Shown one piece after another: positions 7,437 to 17,500 of a DNA stretch of 49,822 nt. A model generated the notes under the pieces. The model was not told the origin of the DNA. It saw nothing but the letters and a program-made list of their open reading frames with translations, and did no database searches. This DNA comes from Algoriphagus algorifonticola (GTDB taxonomy: Bacteria; Bacteroidota; Bacteroidia; Cytophagales; Cyclobacteriaceae): NCBI RefSeq assembly GCF_007655305.1, contig NZ_VLOG01000002.1, positions 1 through 49,822 of the forward strand, given 5' to 3'. Position 1 is the first letter of the stretch, and every line of letters begins with the position of its first letter. The translations under genes and the position numbers were made by a program.

Positions 7437-7464
7437 AAAAAATACCCTCTGCAGGGTATTTTTT
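7437..7464. terminator. Bidirectional terminator upstream of the toxin promoter
   Basis: A perfect 12-bp inverted repeat, AAAAAATACCCT and AGGGTATTTTTT, encloses a CTGC loop. It carries a U tract in both directions. On the minus strand it separates the M1 peptidase unit from the toxin promoter 18 bases further on, so the toxin is insulated from read-through. Confidence 0.85.
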
Positions 7465-7574
7465 GGGGATTTTCTTTCGGCTTTAAAGAAATTCTCTATC
7501 AATCTGAATCGTCTGATAGTGAGAAAAGTCCTTTTCCAGTGTCTTGGAAAAAGGTCAACTTTTGAAAAATCAAA

Positions 7575-7619
7575 AACCCTCCAAGTGATCCCGATAGGTA
7601 TCGGGACTCTTGGAGGGTT
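7575..7619 (-). terminator. Long hairpin downstream of the M1 peptidase gene
   Basis: AACCCTCCAAG and CTTGGAGGGTT form an 11-bp stem. Within it, TCCCGATAGGTATCGGGA makes a second stem, giving a long rod. An A-rich stretch left of it provides a weak U tract on the minus strand. The inner palindrome has the look of a dispersed intergenic repeat. It lies about 25 bases beyond the stop of the M1 peptidase gene. Confidence 0.7.
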
Positions 7620-7643
7620 AAGGTTTACTATCTGATTTAATTT

Positions 7644-9983
7644 TTACTTTTTCTTGCTCTGAGCTTTTTTCATAGGATTGTCACCTACAGAAGCTCCTCT
7701 GGCTCCACCTCGGCTTTTGTACAATTCAAATCGGGTTGGCTGATATTGTCTTGGCCAGTAATTGCTGGACTCATCGATATCCGCAGTCTCACGCATAGGA
7801 TCCAATATAAACTGTACCACTTCTTTCTTCTTCGGGAAAACTTTGGTCACCTGAGTTTCATTGAGCTTCCAGATTTCAGCAGGAATTCTCTCGATTTCGG
7901 AAGTACCATCGGCATACTGGAACTCAATAATCAAAGGCATTACCAAGCCGCCTACATTTTCAAAGGTGATTTCATAGAAGTTCATATTGGAATTCAATAG
8001 CTCTTTTTCCTTTGGAGAAAGACTGGCCATAAACTTCTTATACTCTTCCTCGTCTTCAGGAGTCACAGTAAATGGATTGTAAGAATTATAAAAATCTCTG
8101 GTGGCAGGATCCGCCTCCACTACTGTTTGAGGCACATCAGCCTTGTTATAATTCTTAGACACATAGCTTTCTTCCAGATCAAATGCAGCTTTTTGATCAG
8201 CTTTTTTCTGAGCAGGAGTTCTGTTGTCCAGTTTAAACCACTTCACATCCTGAATAGCAATATCTACAGGTTCTGTTCCATAAAACCATCCTCTCCAGAA
8301 CCAGTCCAGATCAACTGCAGAAGCATCTTCCATTGTTCTGAATAAGTCTTCAGGAGTTGGATGCTTAAACATCCATCTTCTAGCATATTCTCTGAAAGCA
8401 AAATCAAACAGTTCTCTGCCCATCACTGTCTCTCTCAAAATATTCAAAGCAGTAGCTGGCTTAGCGTAAGCATTTGGGCCAAACTGAATGATATTTTCTG
8501 AGTTAGTCATAATCGGCTCAAGCAAACTCTTTTCACTTCTCATATAAGGTACAATTTTATGTGCAGGTCCTCTTCTGGATGGATAATTTCTATCCCATTC
8601 CTGCTCTGCCATAAACTGCATGAAGGTATTCAAGCCTTCATCCATCCAAGTCCACTGTCTCTCGTCTGAGTTGACGATCATCGGGAAGAAATTATGACCT
8701 ACTTCGTGAATGATCACTGAAATCATTCCATATTTCACAGCCTCTGAATAGGTTCCATCCTTGTCGGGTCTTCCGTAATTGAAACAGATCATTGGGTATT
8801 CCATACCATTACTTGCTTCCACAGAGATAGCAGTTGGATAGGGGTAGTCAAATGTATGTGCTGAATAAGATTTAATGGTATGGGCTACAACTCGTGTTGA
8901 GTATTGCTCCCATAAAGGATTGGCTTCTTTGGCATAGTAAGACATCGCCATGACATCTTTTCCACCCTGCTTCACTGCCATAGCATCCCAGATAAATTTT
9001 CTGGAAGAAGTCCAAGCAAAATCGCGGACATTCTCAGCTTTGAAAATCCAAGTTTTCTTGTCTTTGGATTTTCCTTTTTCCAATTTTTCAGCCTCTGCCT
9101 GAGTTCTGATAATTACAGGATTATCAAAGGTCTGCTTGGCTTTATTCCATCGCTGCAATTCCGTAGCAGATAGTACTTCTTCAGGATTTTGTAAAACTCC
9201 GGTAGCACCTACCATGTGATCAGCAGGCACAGTGATTCTTACTTCATAATCCCCAAAGGTCAAGGCAAATTCACCTCTTCCCAAAAACTGCTTATTCTGC
9301 CATCCTTCGAAATCAGAATAAACAGCCATTCTTGGAAACCACTCTGCCATGGTATAGATATAGTTACCATCTTCCGGGAAGAATTCATAACCAGGTCTAC
9401 CGGAAATGTAAGACATTCTGTCTGTGATATTGAAGGACCAGTCTACAGCAAAAGTGAAGCTCTCACCCGCCTTTAAAGGCTTTGGAAGATCAATTCGCAT
9501 CATGGTCTTGTTGACAGCCACAGAAAGCGGATTGCCCTGTGCATCCTTAACATTCAGCACTTTATAGCCATACTCTTCATTTTCCCAAAGGATTCCCTCC
9601 AAAGTCCGAAGAGTCATTCGGGAATTGATGCTGCTTTCAGCTACCAAAGGTGCTTCAGACTGAGGCCCTCTTTGGTTTTCTTCCAACTGAACCCAAAGGT
9701 AAGTCAGCTGATCAGGAGAGTTATTGATATAAGTGATGGTTTCCTTTCCCTTGACGGATTGATTATCGTCATTGAGTTCCACGTCGATCACATAATTGGC
9801 TTTTTGCTGCCAATACATATGTCCCGGAGCACCAGAGGCAGTCCTATAGACATTGGGAGATCGTAGCATGGTACCCAGCTGCTCAAATCGTTCGCCGTGG
9901 TTTTGCTCTGAACGACGAGCCTGCCCGAAAACCTGAGCAGTCATTAGGGCCAAGAGCATCCAAACTAGTCCTGTTTTTTTCAT
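7644..9983 (-). CDS. Secreted M1-family metallopeptidase
   Basis: A 779-residue exported zinc aminopeptidase-like enzyme. The N-terminus (MKKTGLVWMLLALMTAQVFG) is a signal peptide. The zinc site is HEVGH at residues 426-430, with the third ligand Glu449 in MDEG, that is HExxH followed by 18 residues and Glu as in gluzincins. SNGMEYP near 391-397 corresponds to the substrate-binding motif of M1 enzymes. The first 300 residues are a beta-rich domain. The C-terminus is Lys-rich. It lies 13 bases behind a HupE/UreJ-like membrane-protein gene on the same strand, so the two are an operon. Periplasmic or cell-surface peptide trimming is expected; the actual substrate is unknown. Confidence 0.92.
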   Translation of the reverse strand: MKKTGLVWMLLALMTAQVFGQARRSEQNHGERFEQLGTMLRSPNVYRTASGAPGHMYWQQKANYVIDVELNDDNQSVKGKETITYINNSPDQLTYLWVQLEENQRGPQSEAPLVAESSINSRMTLRTLEGILWENEEYGYKVLNVKDAQGNPLSVAVNKTMMRIDLPKPLKAGESFTFAVDWSFNITDRMSYISGRPGYEFFPEDGNYIYTMAEWFPRMAVYSDFEGWQNKQFLGRGEFALTFGDYEVRITVPADHMVGATGVLQNPEEVLSATELQRWNKAKQTFDNPVIIRTQAEAEKLEKGKSKDKKTWIFKAENVRDFAWTSSRKFIWDAMAVKQGGKDVMAMSYYAKEANPLWEQYSTRVVAHTIKSYSAHTFDYPYPTAISVEASNGMEYPMICFNYGRPDKDGTYSEAVKYGMISVIIHEVGHNFFPMIVNSDERQWTWMDEGLNTFMQFMAEQEWDRNYPSRRGPAHKIVPYMRSEKSLLEPIMTNSENIIQFGPNAYAKPATALNILRETVMGRELFDFAFREYARRWMFKHPTPEDLFRTMEDASAVDLDWFWRGWFYGTEPVDIAIQDVKWFKLDNRTPAQKKADQKAAFDLEESYVSKNYNKADVPQTVVEADPATRDFYNSYNPFTVTPEDEEEYKKFMASLSPKEKELLNSNMNFYEITFENVGGLVMPLIIEFQYADGTSEIERIPAEIWKLNETQVTKVFPKKKEVVQFILDPMRETADIDESSNYWPRQYQPTRFELYKSRGGARGASVGDNPMKKAQSKKK

Positions 9984-9996
9984 AGTTATATTTTAT

Positions 9997-10578
9997 TTAC
10001 CAAAATTTCGTTTCTAACATCATCATCAGGGAAATTCCCAAGACCATAGCTGCCATAACCAAGGTCCACTCCTTTCTGTTTACTCCAGCAATCCCTACCA
10101 AGATGGAGGTAACCAATAGATAGGCACCAACAATGATCAATTGCCCGGCTTCTAAGCCTAGATTAAAAGCAAGGAGAGGTTTCCAGATAACAGCTTCTTT
10201 TCCCAACAGCTCCCGCAGATAATTGGAAAAACCCAAACCATGGATCAAACCAAAAAACAGCGCGAGAAAATAATTCATTTGAATACCTTTGCCCGTAGAA
10301 GGTCTTGGCTTCAAGATAGTAGTAAAGGCAGTGATGGCGATGGTGACGGGAATCAGGAATTCGATAACATCGGATCGTACCTGAATCACTTTAAAAGTGG
10401 CCAAAGCAAGGGTAAGGGAGTGGCCAATGGTGAAAGCTGTCACCAAAATCACGATCTTTCGCCAGTCTCTGGCTATAAAAACAGCACAAAGCGCCAAGAC
10501 AAATAAGATATGATCATAGCCTTGGATATCCAAAATATGCTTCAGGCCAAGACGGAAATACAGTTCAAATGAATTCAT
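9997..10578 (-). CDS. HupE/UreJ-like multi-pass membrane protein
   Basis: A protein of about 193 residues with some six predicted membrane helices and the characteristic start ELYFRLGLKHILDIQGYDHI followed by LFVLALC. It also has FTIGHSLTLALA and GLIHGLGFSNYL; the His residues in these helices are typical of HupE/UreJ_2 proteins. I chose the ATG at 10576-10578 because the family begins just before the first helix. An in-frame start 24 codons further upstream (10650) exists but would add an atypical N-terminus. It is the first gene of the unit that ends with the M1 peptidase and is divergent from the DUF6702 gene. HupE proteins are linked to nickel in some bacteria; here the partners suggest another, unknown role. 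Confidence 0.85.
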   Translation of the reverse strand: MNSFELYFRLGLKHILDIQGYDHILFVLALCAVFIARDWRKIVILVTAFTIGHSLTLALATFKVIQVRSDVIEFLIPVTIAITAFTTILKPRPSTGKGIQMNYFLALFFGLIHGLGFSNYLRELLGKEAVIWKPLLAFNLGLEAGQLIIVGAYLLVTSILVGIAGVNRKEWTLVMAAMVLGISLMMMLETKFW

Positions 10579-10660
10579 AAACTCAGAAAATACCTCGATT
10601 GAAGTAAATTGGGGCAATAATACAGGTTTATTCCCATAAAAGACAAGCAATCCCTTTCAA

Positions 10661-11152
10661 ATGCAACAGTTTTACATTTCCTTGATTTCTCTGGGATGGA
10701 TGGTACTCAGTCATCCTTATTTTATCTCTTTGACAGAAATCCGGCAAAATCCTGAAAGCCAACGGTTGGAAATCGCCCAAAAGATTTTTTGGGACGATTT
10801 GGAAGAAGCTTTGGGGGATTTTCATGGAGAAAAAGTGGATTTTTTGAATCCTGAGAATCCAGAAAAATTAAATGCTCAAATTCAGGGATACCTACTCCAT
10901 CACAATAAAATATGGCTGGATGGAAGCCCTGCCACATTGAAATTTTTGGGCTATGAAATCGAAGAAGATGCTGCTTGGTTTTACATGGAGTCCCTTCCTC
11001 TTCCCTGGAAAGCTGAGATTCGGGTTCAAAACAGCATCTTGATCAAGAATTTTGCTTCACAGCAAAACATCATTCATGTGTATAAAAACAGCAAAAGTCC
11101 CAAAAGCTTGTTGTTGGGGAAAGGTCAAGAATCTGGAAGCATTAAATTTTAA
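10661..11152 (+). CDS. DUF6702-family exported protein
   Basis: A 163-residue protein. After a short N-terminal hydrophobic stretch comes the family hallmark HPYFISLTEIRQNPESQRLE, then QKIFWDDLEEAL and later IQGYLLHHNKIWLDG. The body is beta-strand rich, as in DUF6702 proteins, and the length is normal. It is divergent from, and 80 bases away from, the HupE-like gene that is co-transcribed with an M1 peptidase. I know this trio as a recurring neighbourhood in Bacteroidota, which suggests a shared envelope function. That function has not been assigned as far as I know. Confidence 0.8.
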   Translation: MQQFYISLISLGWMVLSHPYFISLTEIRQNPESQRLEIAQKIFWDDLEEALGDFHGEKVDFLNPENPEKLNAQIQGYLLHHNKIWLDGSPATLKFLGYEIEEDAAWFYMESLPLPWKAEIRVQNSILIKNFASQQNIIHVYKNSKSPKSLLLGKGQESGSIKF

Positions 11153-11317
11153 ATGATTGATTGTGATCCAATCCAAAGCTAAACATTCTTGAGTTTTTAG
11201 TTAAATGTCTTGACTTTAATCCGCAGTCTGATTGAAGTTTTAGCTGAGTCTGATTGAAGAAATAAGAGATAGATTTATTTCAAGAGAAAAAGACAACATC
11301 AAATTTTTTCAGGTATT

Positions 11318-11347
11318 TTGGATTTTTTAGTTTACCCCTTATCTTAG
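11318..11347 (+). promoter_or_regulatory. Putative promoter of the two barrel-like genes
   Basis: TTG at 11318-11320 and TATCTTAG at 11340-11347 are separated by 19 bases, a good spacing for the Bacteroidota pattern TTG-N19-TAnnTTTG, with one mismatch in the -7 element. The ATG follows 15 bases later. Confidence 0.45.
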
Positions 11348-11362
11348 TACAAACTGTTTTCC

Positions 11363-12130
11363 ATGAGGTTTCTATTTTTCACCATTTCTTTCTGCTTGAT
11401 TTTTTGGAAGCTTCAAGGCCAAGAACTGAAGTATAAAAATTTTGATCTTCAAATTTCAACGGGGGTCAGTATTCCAACAGGGGCATTTGCCAAAACCTCC
11501 TATGAAGACCTCTTATTACCGCAAGACGGGCTCGATTATTCATTTTATATAGGAATAGAAAAAGCTGGACATGCCTATGCAAAGCCCGGTCGGTTCATGG
11601 GTTTAGGTTTAGCTTATCAATTGCAATCGGGAATCAAATTTTCTCTCAATTATCAGGATTATCTGAACCCATTAGAGGTCAACAAATTAGATCAGGTTAT
11701 TCGAGAGGGAATTGCCCAACCCATTGAAAGAACTCAATTTTTGGAGCATAATGAATATGAACTTGAAAATTTCCTTTTCGGAGTATCTTATGTATGGTCA
11801 AAAGAAAGATTGACATATGAAGCAGGGTTTCTAACAGGAAAAGGCAGAATGCAATATCCCAATTATCAGTATTTCTACGATCCATTCTATATAGGTAATG
11901 ATCGGCAGCATATTCCCATCAATTCCTTGGTGAAGGGATTAAATAGCTCAATTTCTTACTCCATTTTATCTTGGCTAAATGCAGGATTGCGATTTCAGTT
12001 TATCCAAGGTGACTTTCCTTATGAATATGAGCGCAGATTGATCCCTGGAGGGTCCAATGTTTCATTTTTAAATGATGAAATAAATTTTCGCTCTTTAAGC
12101 ATTGGACTTCAACTTCAGATGCTATGGTAA
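11363..12130 (+). CDS. Outer-membrane beta-barrel-like protein, first of a pair
   Basis: A 255-residue exported protein. The N-terminus (MRFLFFTISFCLIFWKLQGQ) is a signal peptide. The mature part alternates short amphipathic strands, for example MGLGLAYQLQSGIKFSLNY, NAGLRFQFIQGDF and a last strand LSIGLQLQMLW ending in an aromatic residue, as expected for an outer-membrane barrel of about eight strands. It resembles the following gene product in its final third (INFRSL.IGLQ against INFRNL.LGVS), so the two are probably paralogues. The next gene starts inside this one with a 7-base overlap. I recognise no specific family beyond the barrel-like pattern. Confidence 0.65.
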   Translation: MRFLFFTISFCLIFWKLQGQELKYKNFDLQISTGVSIPTGAFAKTSYEDLLLPQDGLDYSFYIGIEKAGHAYAKPGRFMGLGLAYQLQSGIKFSLNYQDYLNPLEVNKLDQVIREGIAQPIERTQFLEHNEYELENFLFGVSYVWSKERLTYEAGFLTGKGRMQYPNYQYFYDPFYIGNDRQHIPINSLVKGLNSSISYSILSWLNAGLRFQFIQGDFPYEYERRLIPGGSNVSFLNDEINFRSLSIGLQLQMLW

Positions 12131-12966
12131 GATTGAGTTTTACTATGCTTCTGTTATGCTCAAGCTTAGCTCTTTTTGCTCAGGAATTTCCGTTAGAAGT
12201 TTCCTTTTCAGCAGGTATGGCCAAACCCCAAGGAGCCTACAAGGAAATAGGACCAAATTGGCAAGAACCAGCTTACAGACGTACCTGGTTTGCTTATGAT
12301 AATTTGGGAAAACGAAACCATGGCGCTGCTGAAAGTGGAAGCTACTTCAGCTTGGATATTACTTATCAATTAAAAGCTCCACTCGGAATATGGACTGGAT
12401 ATTTTTACTCCCAAAATTCATTTGATGAGCAAGGGTTTGCATCGAATATCAATGATAGAGATCAAGGCTTACTTTTTTCAAGAAATATCCCCGAGTCACC
12501 TTTTATCTTAAGTTCAGAGTTACGAGGAAGGCAGGCCACTTACTCCCATCCAGACTATCAGGTTCATTCATTTCTCGTAGGATATACCTTAGCCTATCAG
12601 TTAGCCGGCTTTTTGGAGTTAAGCTGGAAGCAGGGCTTAGGAATTGGAAGTATCGGAGGGTTAGAGTATGAGTTAACAATTCCTACGAGTCCAGCTAAAG
12701 GTTTTAGTCATACGCTAAATGGTAGTAATCCCAGTAGTCTCATGTTGTTTTTTGGAGGAAAATTAGGATTCAAAATAAGCAAACAGGCCGAGTTGGGTTT
12801 GAATACCTCATTTCTGTACGGAAATTTTCAATACAATCAAAAAATCACTTTTTCAGACCAAATCAATAGCACGAGTATTACTGACAGTATCAATTTCAGA
12901 AACTTGAATTTAGGAGTGAGCCTTTTAATCCGTATGAAAAGTTTACAAAAAAAGTCCGACTCCTGA
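12124..12966 (+). CDS. Outer-membrane beta-barrel-like protein, second of a pair
   Basis: A 280-residue exported protein whose signal peptide ends near LALFAQ. Strand-like segments alternate through the mature part (SYFSLDITYQL, HSFLVGYTLAYQL, LGLNTSFLYGNFQY, NLNLGVSLLIRM). The start ATG at 12124 overlaps the stop of the first barrel gene by 7 bases, so translation is coupled and the pair is one operon. The C-terminal 30 residues match the upstream protein. The last codons (KKSDS) lie within the hairpin at 12952-12977, which serves as terminator for the opposite strand. Function unknown; a two-component outer-membrane structure is possible but not shown. Confidence 0.65.
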   Translation: MVRLSFTMLLLCSSLALFAQEFPLEVSFSAGMAKPQGAYKEIGPNWQEPAYRRTWFAYDNLGKRNHGAAESGSYFSLDITYQLKAPLGIWTGYFYSQNSFDEQGFASNINDRDQGLLFSRNIPESPFILSSELRGRQATYSHPDYQVHSFLVGYTLAYQLAGFLELSWKQGLGIGSIGGLEYELTIPTSPAKGFSHTLNGSNPSSLMLFFGGKLGFKISKQAELGLNTSFLYGNFQYNQKITFSDQINSTSITDSINFRNLNLGVSLLIRMKSLQKKSDS

Positions 12967-12977
12967 GAGCCGGACTT
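12952..12977 (-). terminator. Terminator of the first SusC/SusD operon, inside the neighbouring gene
   Basis: AAGTCCG and CGGACTT form a 7-bp stem with a 13-base loop. On the minus strand the stem is followed by a run of U (the A run at 12947-12953). It ends the susC-susD transcript 30 bases after its stop. It overlaps the last five codons of the convergent barrel gene, so the two transcripts share this sequence. Confidence 0.75.
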
Positions 12978-13006
12978 GGATGATTTAAACAAATTGCTTT
13001 TCTCTA

Positions 13007-14497
13007 TTAAGATGGGTTCTGCACCATTTTGTCATTTGCATTCAACTCTGCAATAGGAATTTTAAACTGCCAGTTTGGAGTACCAGCCGGCTCTTCAAAT
13101 TTAGAGTTGATTACTGTCGCTACATGGTTTGCACCATTTCTATCCAATGGAAGGTTCAAGCGCTTCAGGTCATAGAATCGGAATCCTTCGCCCCAAAGTT
13201 CAATTCTTCTTTGAGTCATGATCTCTTCAATCAAAGCTGCACCAGTATTGGTTGAAAGTACATACTCAGGATCTCTTTGAGAAGCCAATTCGAATAGAAC
13301 TTGAGCTGCCTGAGCACCGTTTCCGCTTCTTGCCAAAGCCTCAGCTTCAATCAAAATCATTTCAGAAGCTCTCATATAAGGAACATCACCTACAGAAGAA
13401 GCATTAGCCTGAGCGACAAACTTTCTGTTCATGAAGTTTCTTTTTGCGAAAGAACTCAAAGTCACCTCATCGATAAATGGATCTCTCAAAGCCGCTGTTC
13501 CTGCATTTGGATCCCACAAACCTTTTCTGGCATCAGTAGGAGAAATCTTAGCAAACAAAGAGCTATTGATCGCCTTAGGATTACCTCTGATATTGGTAGA
13601 GCTGAAGTTAACAGACATGTATGCGAAGAAAGATGCAAAGAACGTCTGCTGATCGTCGATTTGCTTACTTCCCCACATCCACTCAGGATTATCTACATTG
13701 TTGAATCCTTCATATAATTGAGAAGCAGACATCAAGTCAAAACCTTGACGGGCCTGATTTGCCAAAGTGGCCGCCTGGGCAAAGTTCCCTTGAGTCAAAG
13801 CAACTCTAGCTTTGATTCCTCTTGCTACATTGACATTGATATGGGATTTAGCATTTCGGCCTTCATCCAATAAAGCGATCGCTGCATCTAAATCAGCATT
13901 CACTTGAGTATACACTTCTTCGACAGTGTTTCTAGCACCGCCTTCAGTGATTGGCTCCAATACCAAAGGAACACCTAATTGACCGTTGTTTCCACCTGCC
14001 TGATAGCGCTCAGCAAATAGCTGTACCAAGTTGAAGTGAGCCCAAGCTCTGTAGGCCAATGCCTGTCCTTTGATCTCATCTTTTTCAGATTGAGGGCCCG
14101 CGGCATTGTCAATATTGGCGATAATCATATTTGCGTTACCGATGATTTTGTAATAAAATCTCCATGCAAAGCGAACATCACCACTGTTTTCGTTGACATG
14201 GTTTAACCATCTTGACATGGATACAAACCAACCATTAGCGATACCGGTCATTACCACATCTTCGCCCAAAACTTCGCGCATAATCATCACCCCACCTTCA
14301 CCCGGCTGACCTTGGGAGTCGTAACGGATAAACATGGATCTGTGAATCCCGTTGAGGGCTGTCATCGCATTTTGCGTAGTCGTAAAGACTGCATTTTCGG
14401 ACACCGCATCCGTAGGTAGGGTATCCAAATAGTCCTCAGCACATCCAAAACTTAGAATGGCGCCGAGTAAGAATATTTTACTTAATAATTTCTTCAT
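13007..14497 (-). CDS. SusD/RagB-family nutrient-binding lipoprotein (pair 1)
   Basis: A 496-residue outer-membrane lipoprotein. Lipobox LSFGC gives Cys19. The conserved opening EDYLDTLPTDAVSENAVFTT and the middle IKGQALAYRAWAHFNLVQLF (TPR-like helices) are typical. So is the C-terminal pattern around ELWGEGFRFYDLKRL, and the protein ends with AELNANDKMVQNPS, as SusD proteins do. It would cap the SusC barrel encoded just upstream and pick up an oligomeric substrate at the cell surface. The gap to the susC stop is 13 bases. No polysaccharide lyase, glycosidase, protease or regulator gene lies next to the pair, so the substrate cannot be inferred. Confidence 0.93.
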   Translation of the reverse strand: MKKLLSKIFLLGAILSFGCAEDYLDTLPTDAVSENAVFTTTQNAMTALNGIHRSMFIRYDSQGQPGEGGVMIMREVLGEDVVMTGIANGWFVSMSRWLNHVNENSGDVRFAWRFYYKIIGNANMIIANIDNAAGPQSEKDEIKGQALAYRAWAHFNLVQLFAERYQAGGNNGQLGVPLVLEPITEGGARNTVEEVYTQVNADLDAAIALLDEGRNAKSHINVNVARGIKARVALTQGNFAQAATLANQARQGFDLMSASQLYEGFNNVDNPEWMWGSKQIDDQQTFFASFFAYMSVNFSSTNIRGNPKAINSSLFAKISPTDARKGLWDPNAGTAALRDPFIDEVTLSSFAKRNFMNRKFVAQANASSVGDVPYMRASEMILIEAEALARSGNGAQAAQVLFELASQRDPEYVLSTNTGAALIEEIMTQRRIELWGEGFRFYDLKRLNLPLDRNGANHVATVINSKFEEPAGTPNWQFKIPIAELNANDKMVQNPS

Positions 14498-14510
14498 GGT
14501 CTTTGGTAAA

Positions 14511-17500
14511 TTACAGATTCACATTAAGTCCCAGCGTGAATGTTCTCGCTGGAGTGAAAGTATTAGAAGTAGTACCACTAAAGGTTCCAGATACATACAT
14601 ACCGCTTCTTGAAGACAACCAGCCTAAGTTTTCACCGGCTAGGTATACGGTAGCTCCTCTCATTTTCCATCTTTCCAATAAAGTTCTAGGAAGGGTGTAA
14701 GAGAGATTGATTGCACGTAAGTTGAGATAAGAAGCATCGGTTAGCCACCTGTCTGAAGCGACATTGGTTTGAGCAGCACCGGTTACATCCATCTTAGGAA
14801 CTTCTGTAATATCTCCAGGCTGTCTCCATCTGTTCAGGATATCCACGTGAGCAGCTCCTCCATCAGGATCAGCACCCATCAAACCTGCATAGATTCCATC
14901 ATAAATGTCTCCACCTACTGCAAAGCTTACTAGGACATTCAAAGATAATCCTTTGTAAGAGAAGGTATTGGACAATCCACCAAAGAAGTCTGGGATTGCA
15001 TTTCCTGCAAAGTGGAATCTTGCATTTTGGAATCTGGTAGTAACTGTATCCTGCCCGATAATTCTAGTGGTTGGATCATTTTCAGCATACTCTTCAGCTC
15101 TATAAAGACCTTCACCAGTTTCTGGATCCACACCGTACCAGTCTCTCAACCAGAAATCAAAGATTGATCTACCAACCACATACTTTTTGGTACCTACAAT
15201 TTGCTCCTCGAATGGAAGCTCTTTGAATTCATTTTTGAAAGTAGAAACGTTCACATTTGCATTCCATTTGAAAGCTCCCCTTCTCATCACATCTCCACCA
15301 ATATTGAATTCAACCCCTTTATTCGACATGGTACCGATATTTTGGAATCTGTTCTCTAAACCGGTGGTCAAAGACAAAGGAACTTCGAAGAGTAAGTTGC
15401 TTGATTCTCTATTGAAGAACTCCAAAGTACCTGAGAATCTATTTCCAAATGCGAAATCCAAACCTAGATCATAGGTATTGTTGGATTCCCACTGTAGATC
15501 CAAAGCAGAAAGTGAAGCCTGCAAAATACCCGGCTCAGAAGCATTGTTGAAACCTAGGTCATACAATGCTTGCCAAGGATAAAATCCTCCCACATTGTTA
15601 TTTCCAACCTCACCATAAGAAGCTCTTAATTTGAATAGCTGGAAGAAATTAGAATTGAAGAAATTTTCCTGATCAATAGACCAAGCCGCACCTACTGAGA
15701 AGAAAGTACCCCATCTTACATCTCTAAAGAATCTGGATGATCCATCTGTTCTCCAAGAAGCAGAGAATGAGTATTTATCGTCGTAGACATAGTTTACTCT
15801 GGAAAGGTAAGACTCGATTCTATCCACATCAGTTCTTCCAGAAGCAGAGTTGATAGTAACAAAGTTGTCAGGCTCGATATTTCCAGCCAAAATCTGATCC
15901 TGCTTAGAAATAAACTGTCTTGTTCTTCTGAAATCATAGTTTTCATGACCTACCAAAGCTTCCACGAAATGCTTGTCGTTGAAAGTTTTTGAATAAGTCA
16001 ACAACTGGTTGAAGGTTAGAGAATTAATTCTGATATTCTCTCTTCTTGTACGTCCAGCCGGAGCACCATCACCTACTATAGTATTGTCATAACCGATATT
16101 TAGTAAAGAAGTGATATCAGTAGCAATATTGGTTCTGAAAGTAAAGTCTTTCAAGAATTTAGCCTCTACATAAGCTCTGGAAGAGATGACATCTCTGTCA
16201 AAACGATCGACGTTCAACAAAGTCTCCTGAACTACGTGACGTCCTGGGTAAGCACCAGCACCTCTTCTTGGAAGACCAAATTCTTCTAAGTCACCTAAAT
16301 CGAAAATTTTGTTGCCAAATTCATCCAAGATGAATCCACCAGTTTGCATATTTTGAGCAAAAACCGGGTAAATAGGACCCATGGATCTAGCAGTAAAGAA
16401 TGGGTTCACAAAGCTTGAGCTTCCTCCATCTCTTGCATTATTTCCCTCACTCATAGTTGCTGAAAGGTTGATACCAGTTTTCAACCAGCTAGTAGCTTGT
16501 GTATTTACATTCAAACGACCAGTGAAACGCTCAATGTCAGAGTTGATAATGAAACCTTTCTCATTCAAGTAGTTGAAAGAGGTATAAAAATCAGTTTTGT
16601 CAGAGCCACCAGAATAAGTCATGTTATATTCTTTTCTGTCCCCTGTTCTCTGCAATTCATCAAACCAATTCAGGCCAACAAAATTGTTAACAGCATTTGG
16701 GTTCAATCTACCGTCAGTTCCAACAATTTGATTATTTGGAACATTGTAGACATTGTAACCCAAAATATTGATGAGGTTATTGGATGCAAAAGTAGCTGCA
16801 GCATCTGGAGTAGCTCCATTGCCCAATTGGCTATTTCTCAATGATTCCCAAACTAAAGGGTAATACTGGTCAGCATTTACTCTGTCATATTCTGGTAAAG
16901 CTCTGCTGGATACACCCTGCTGAACTCTCACATTGAAGGTTGGCTTATTTTTCTGACCGGTTTTGGTGGTAATCATAATTACACCATTTGCCGCTCTAGA
17001 ACCATACAATGCAGCTGAAGAGGCATCTTTCAAGATGGTCATGTCAGCTATATCTTCAGGGTTAAGGTTTGATAGGTCCCCATCATAAGGTACACCATCG
17101 ACTACGTAAAGAGGTGCAGAAGAAGAGTTCACAGAACCAATACCTCTGATTCTTACAGCAGGAGTAGAACCTGGCTGGCCTGAAGCAGAAGTGGTGATTA
17201 CACCCGGTGCCTGACCTTCAATGGCATTTACCACGTTATTGATAGGACGATTGGCTATCTGATCTCCTTTCAAGGCTATTGCCGAACCGGTAAAGTTTCC
17301 TTTATCAGCAGTACCTCCATAAGCAGTAATAATTACCTCTTGAAGATTTTGAGCATCTTCTCTCATGGTAACATTGATTTCAGATCTATTACCGATCTGC
17401 TCTTCCACACTGATATAACCGATATAGCTAAATACCAATGTTGATGCATTTGCAGGTACCAAAATGGAGTACCTACCATCCAGGTCAGTTACGACGCCAA

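Noticed and set aside
10240..10506. An 88-codon plus-strand frame inside the HupE-like gene
   Set aside because: It is the opposite strand of a confident membrane-protein gene and has the skewed composition of a shadow frame.
10578..10650. A longer HupE-like protein starting at 10650
   Set aside because: The extra 24 residues are not typical of the family and run to 11 bases from the divergent DUF6702 start. The ATG at 10576-10578 begins just before the conserved first helix.
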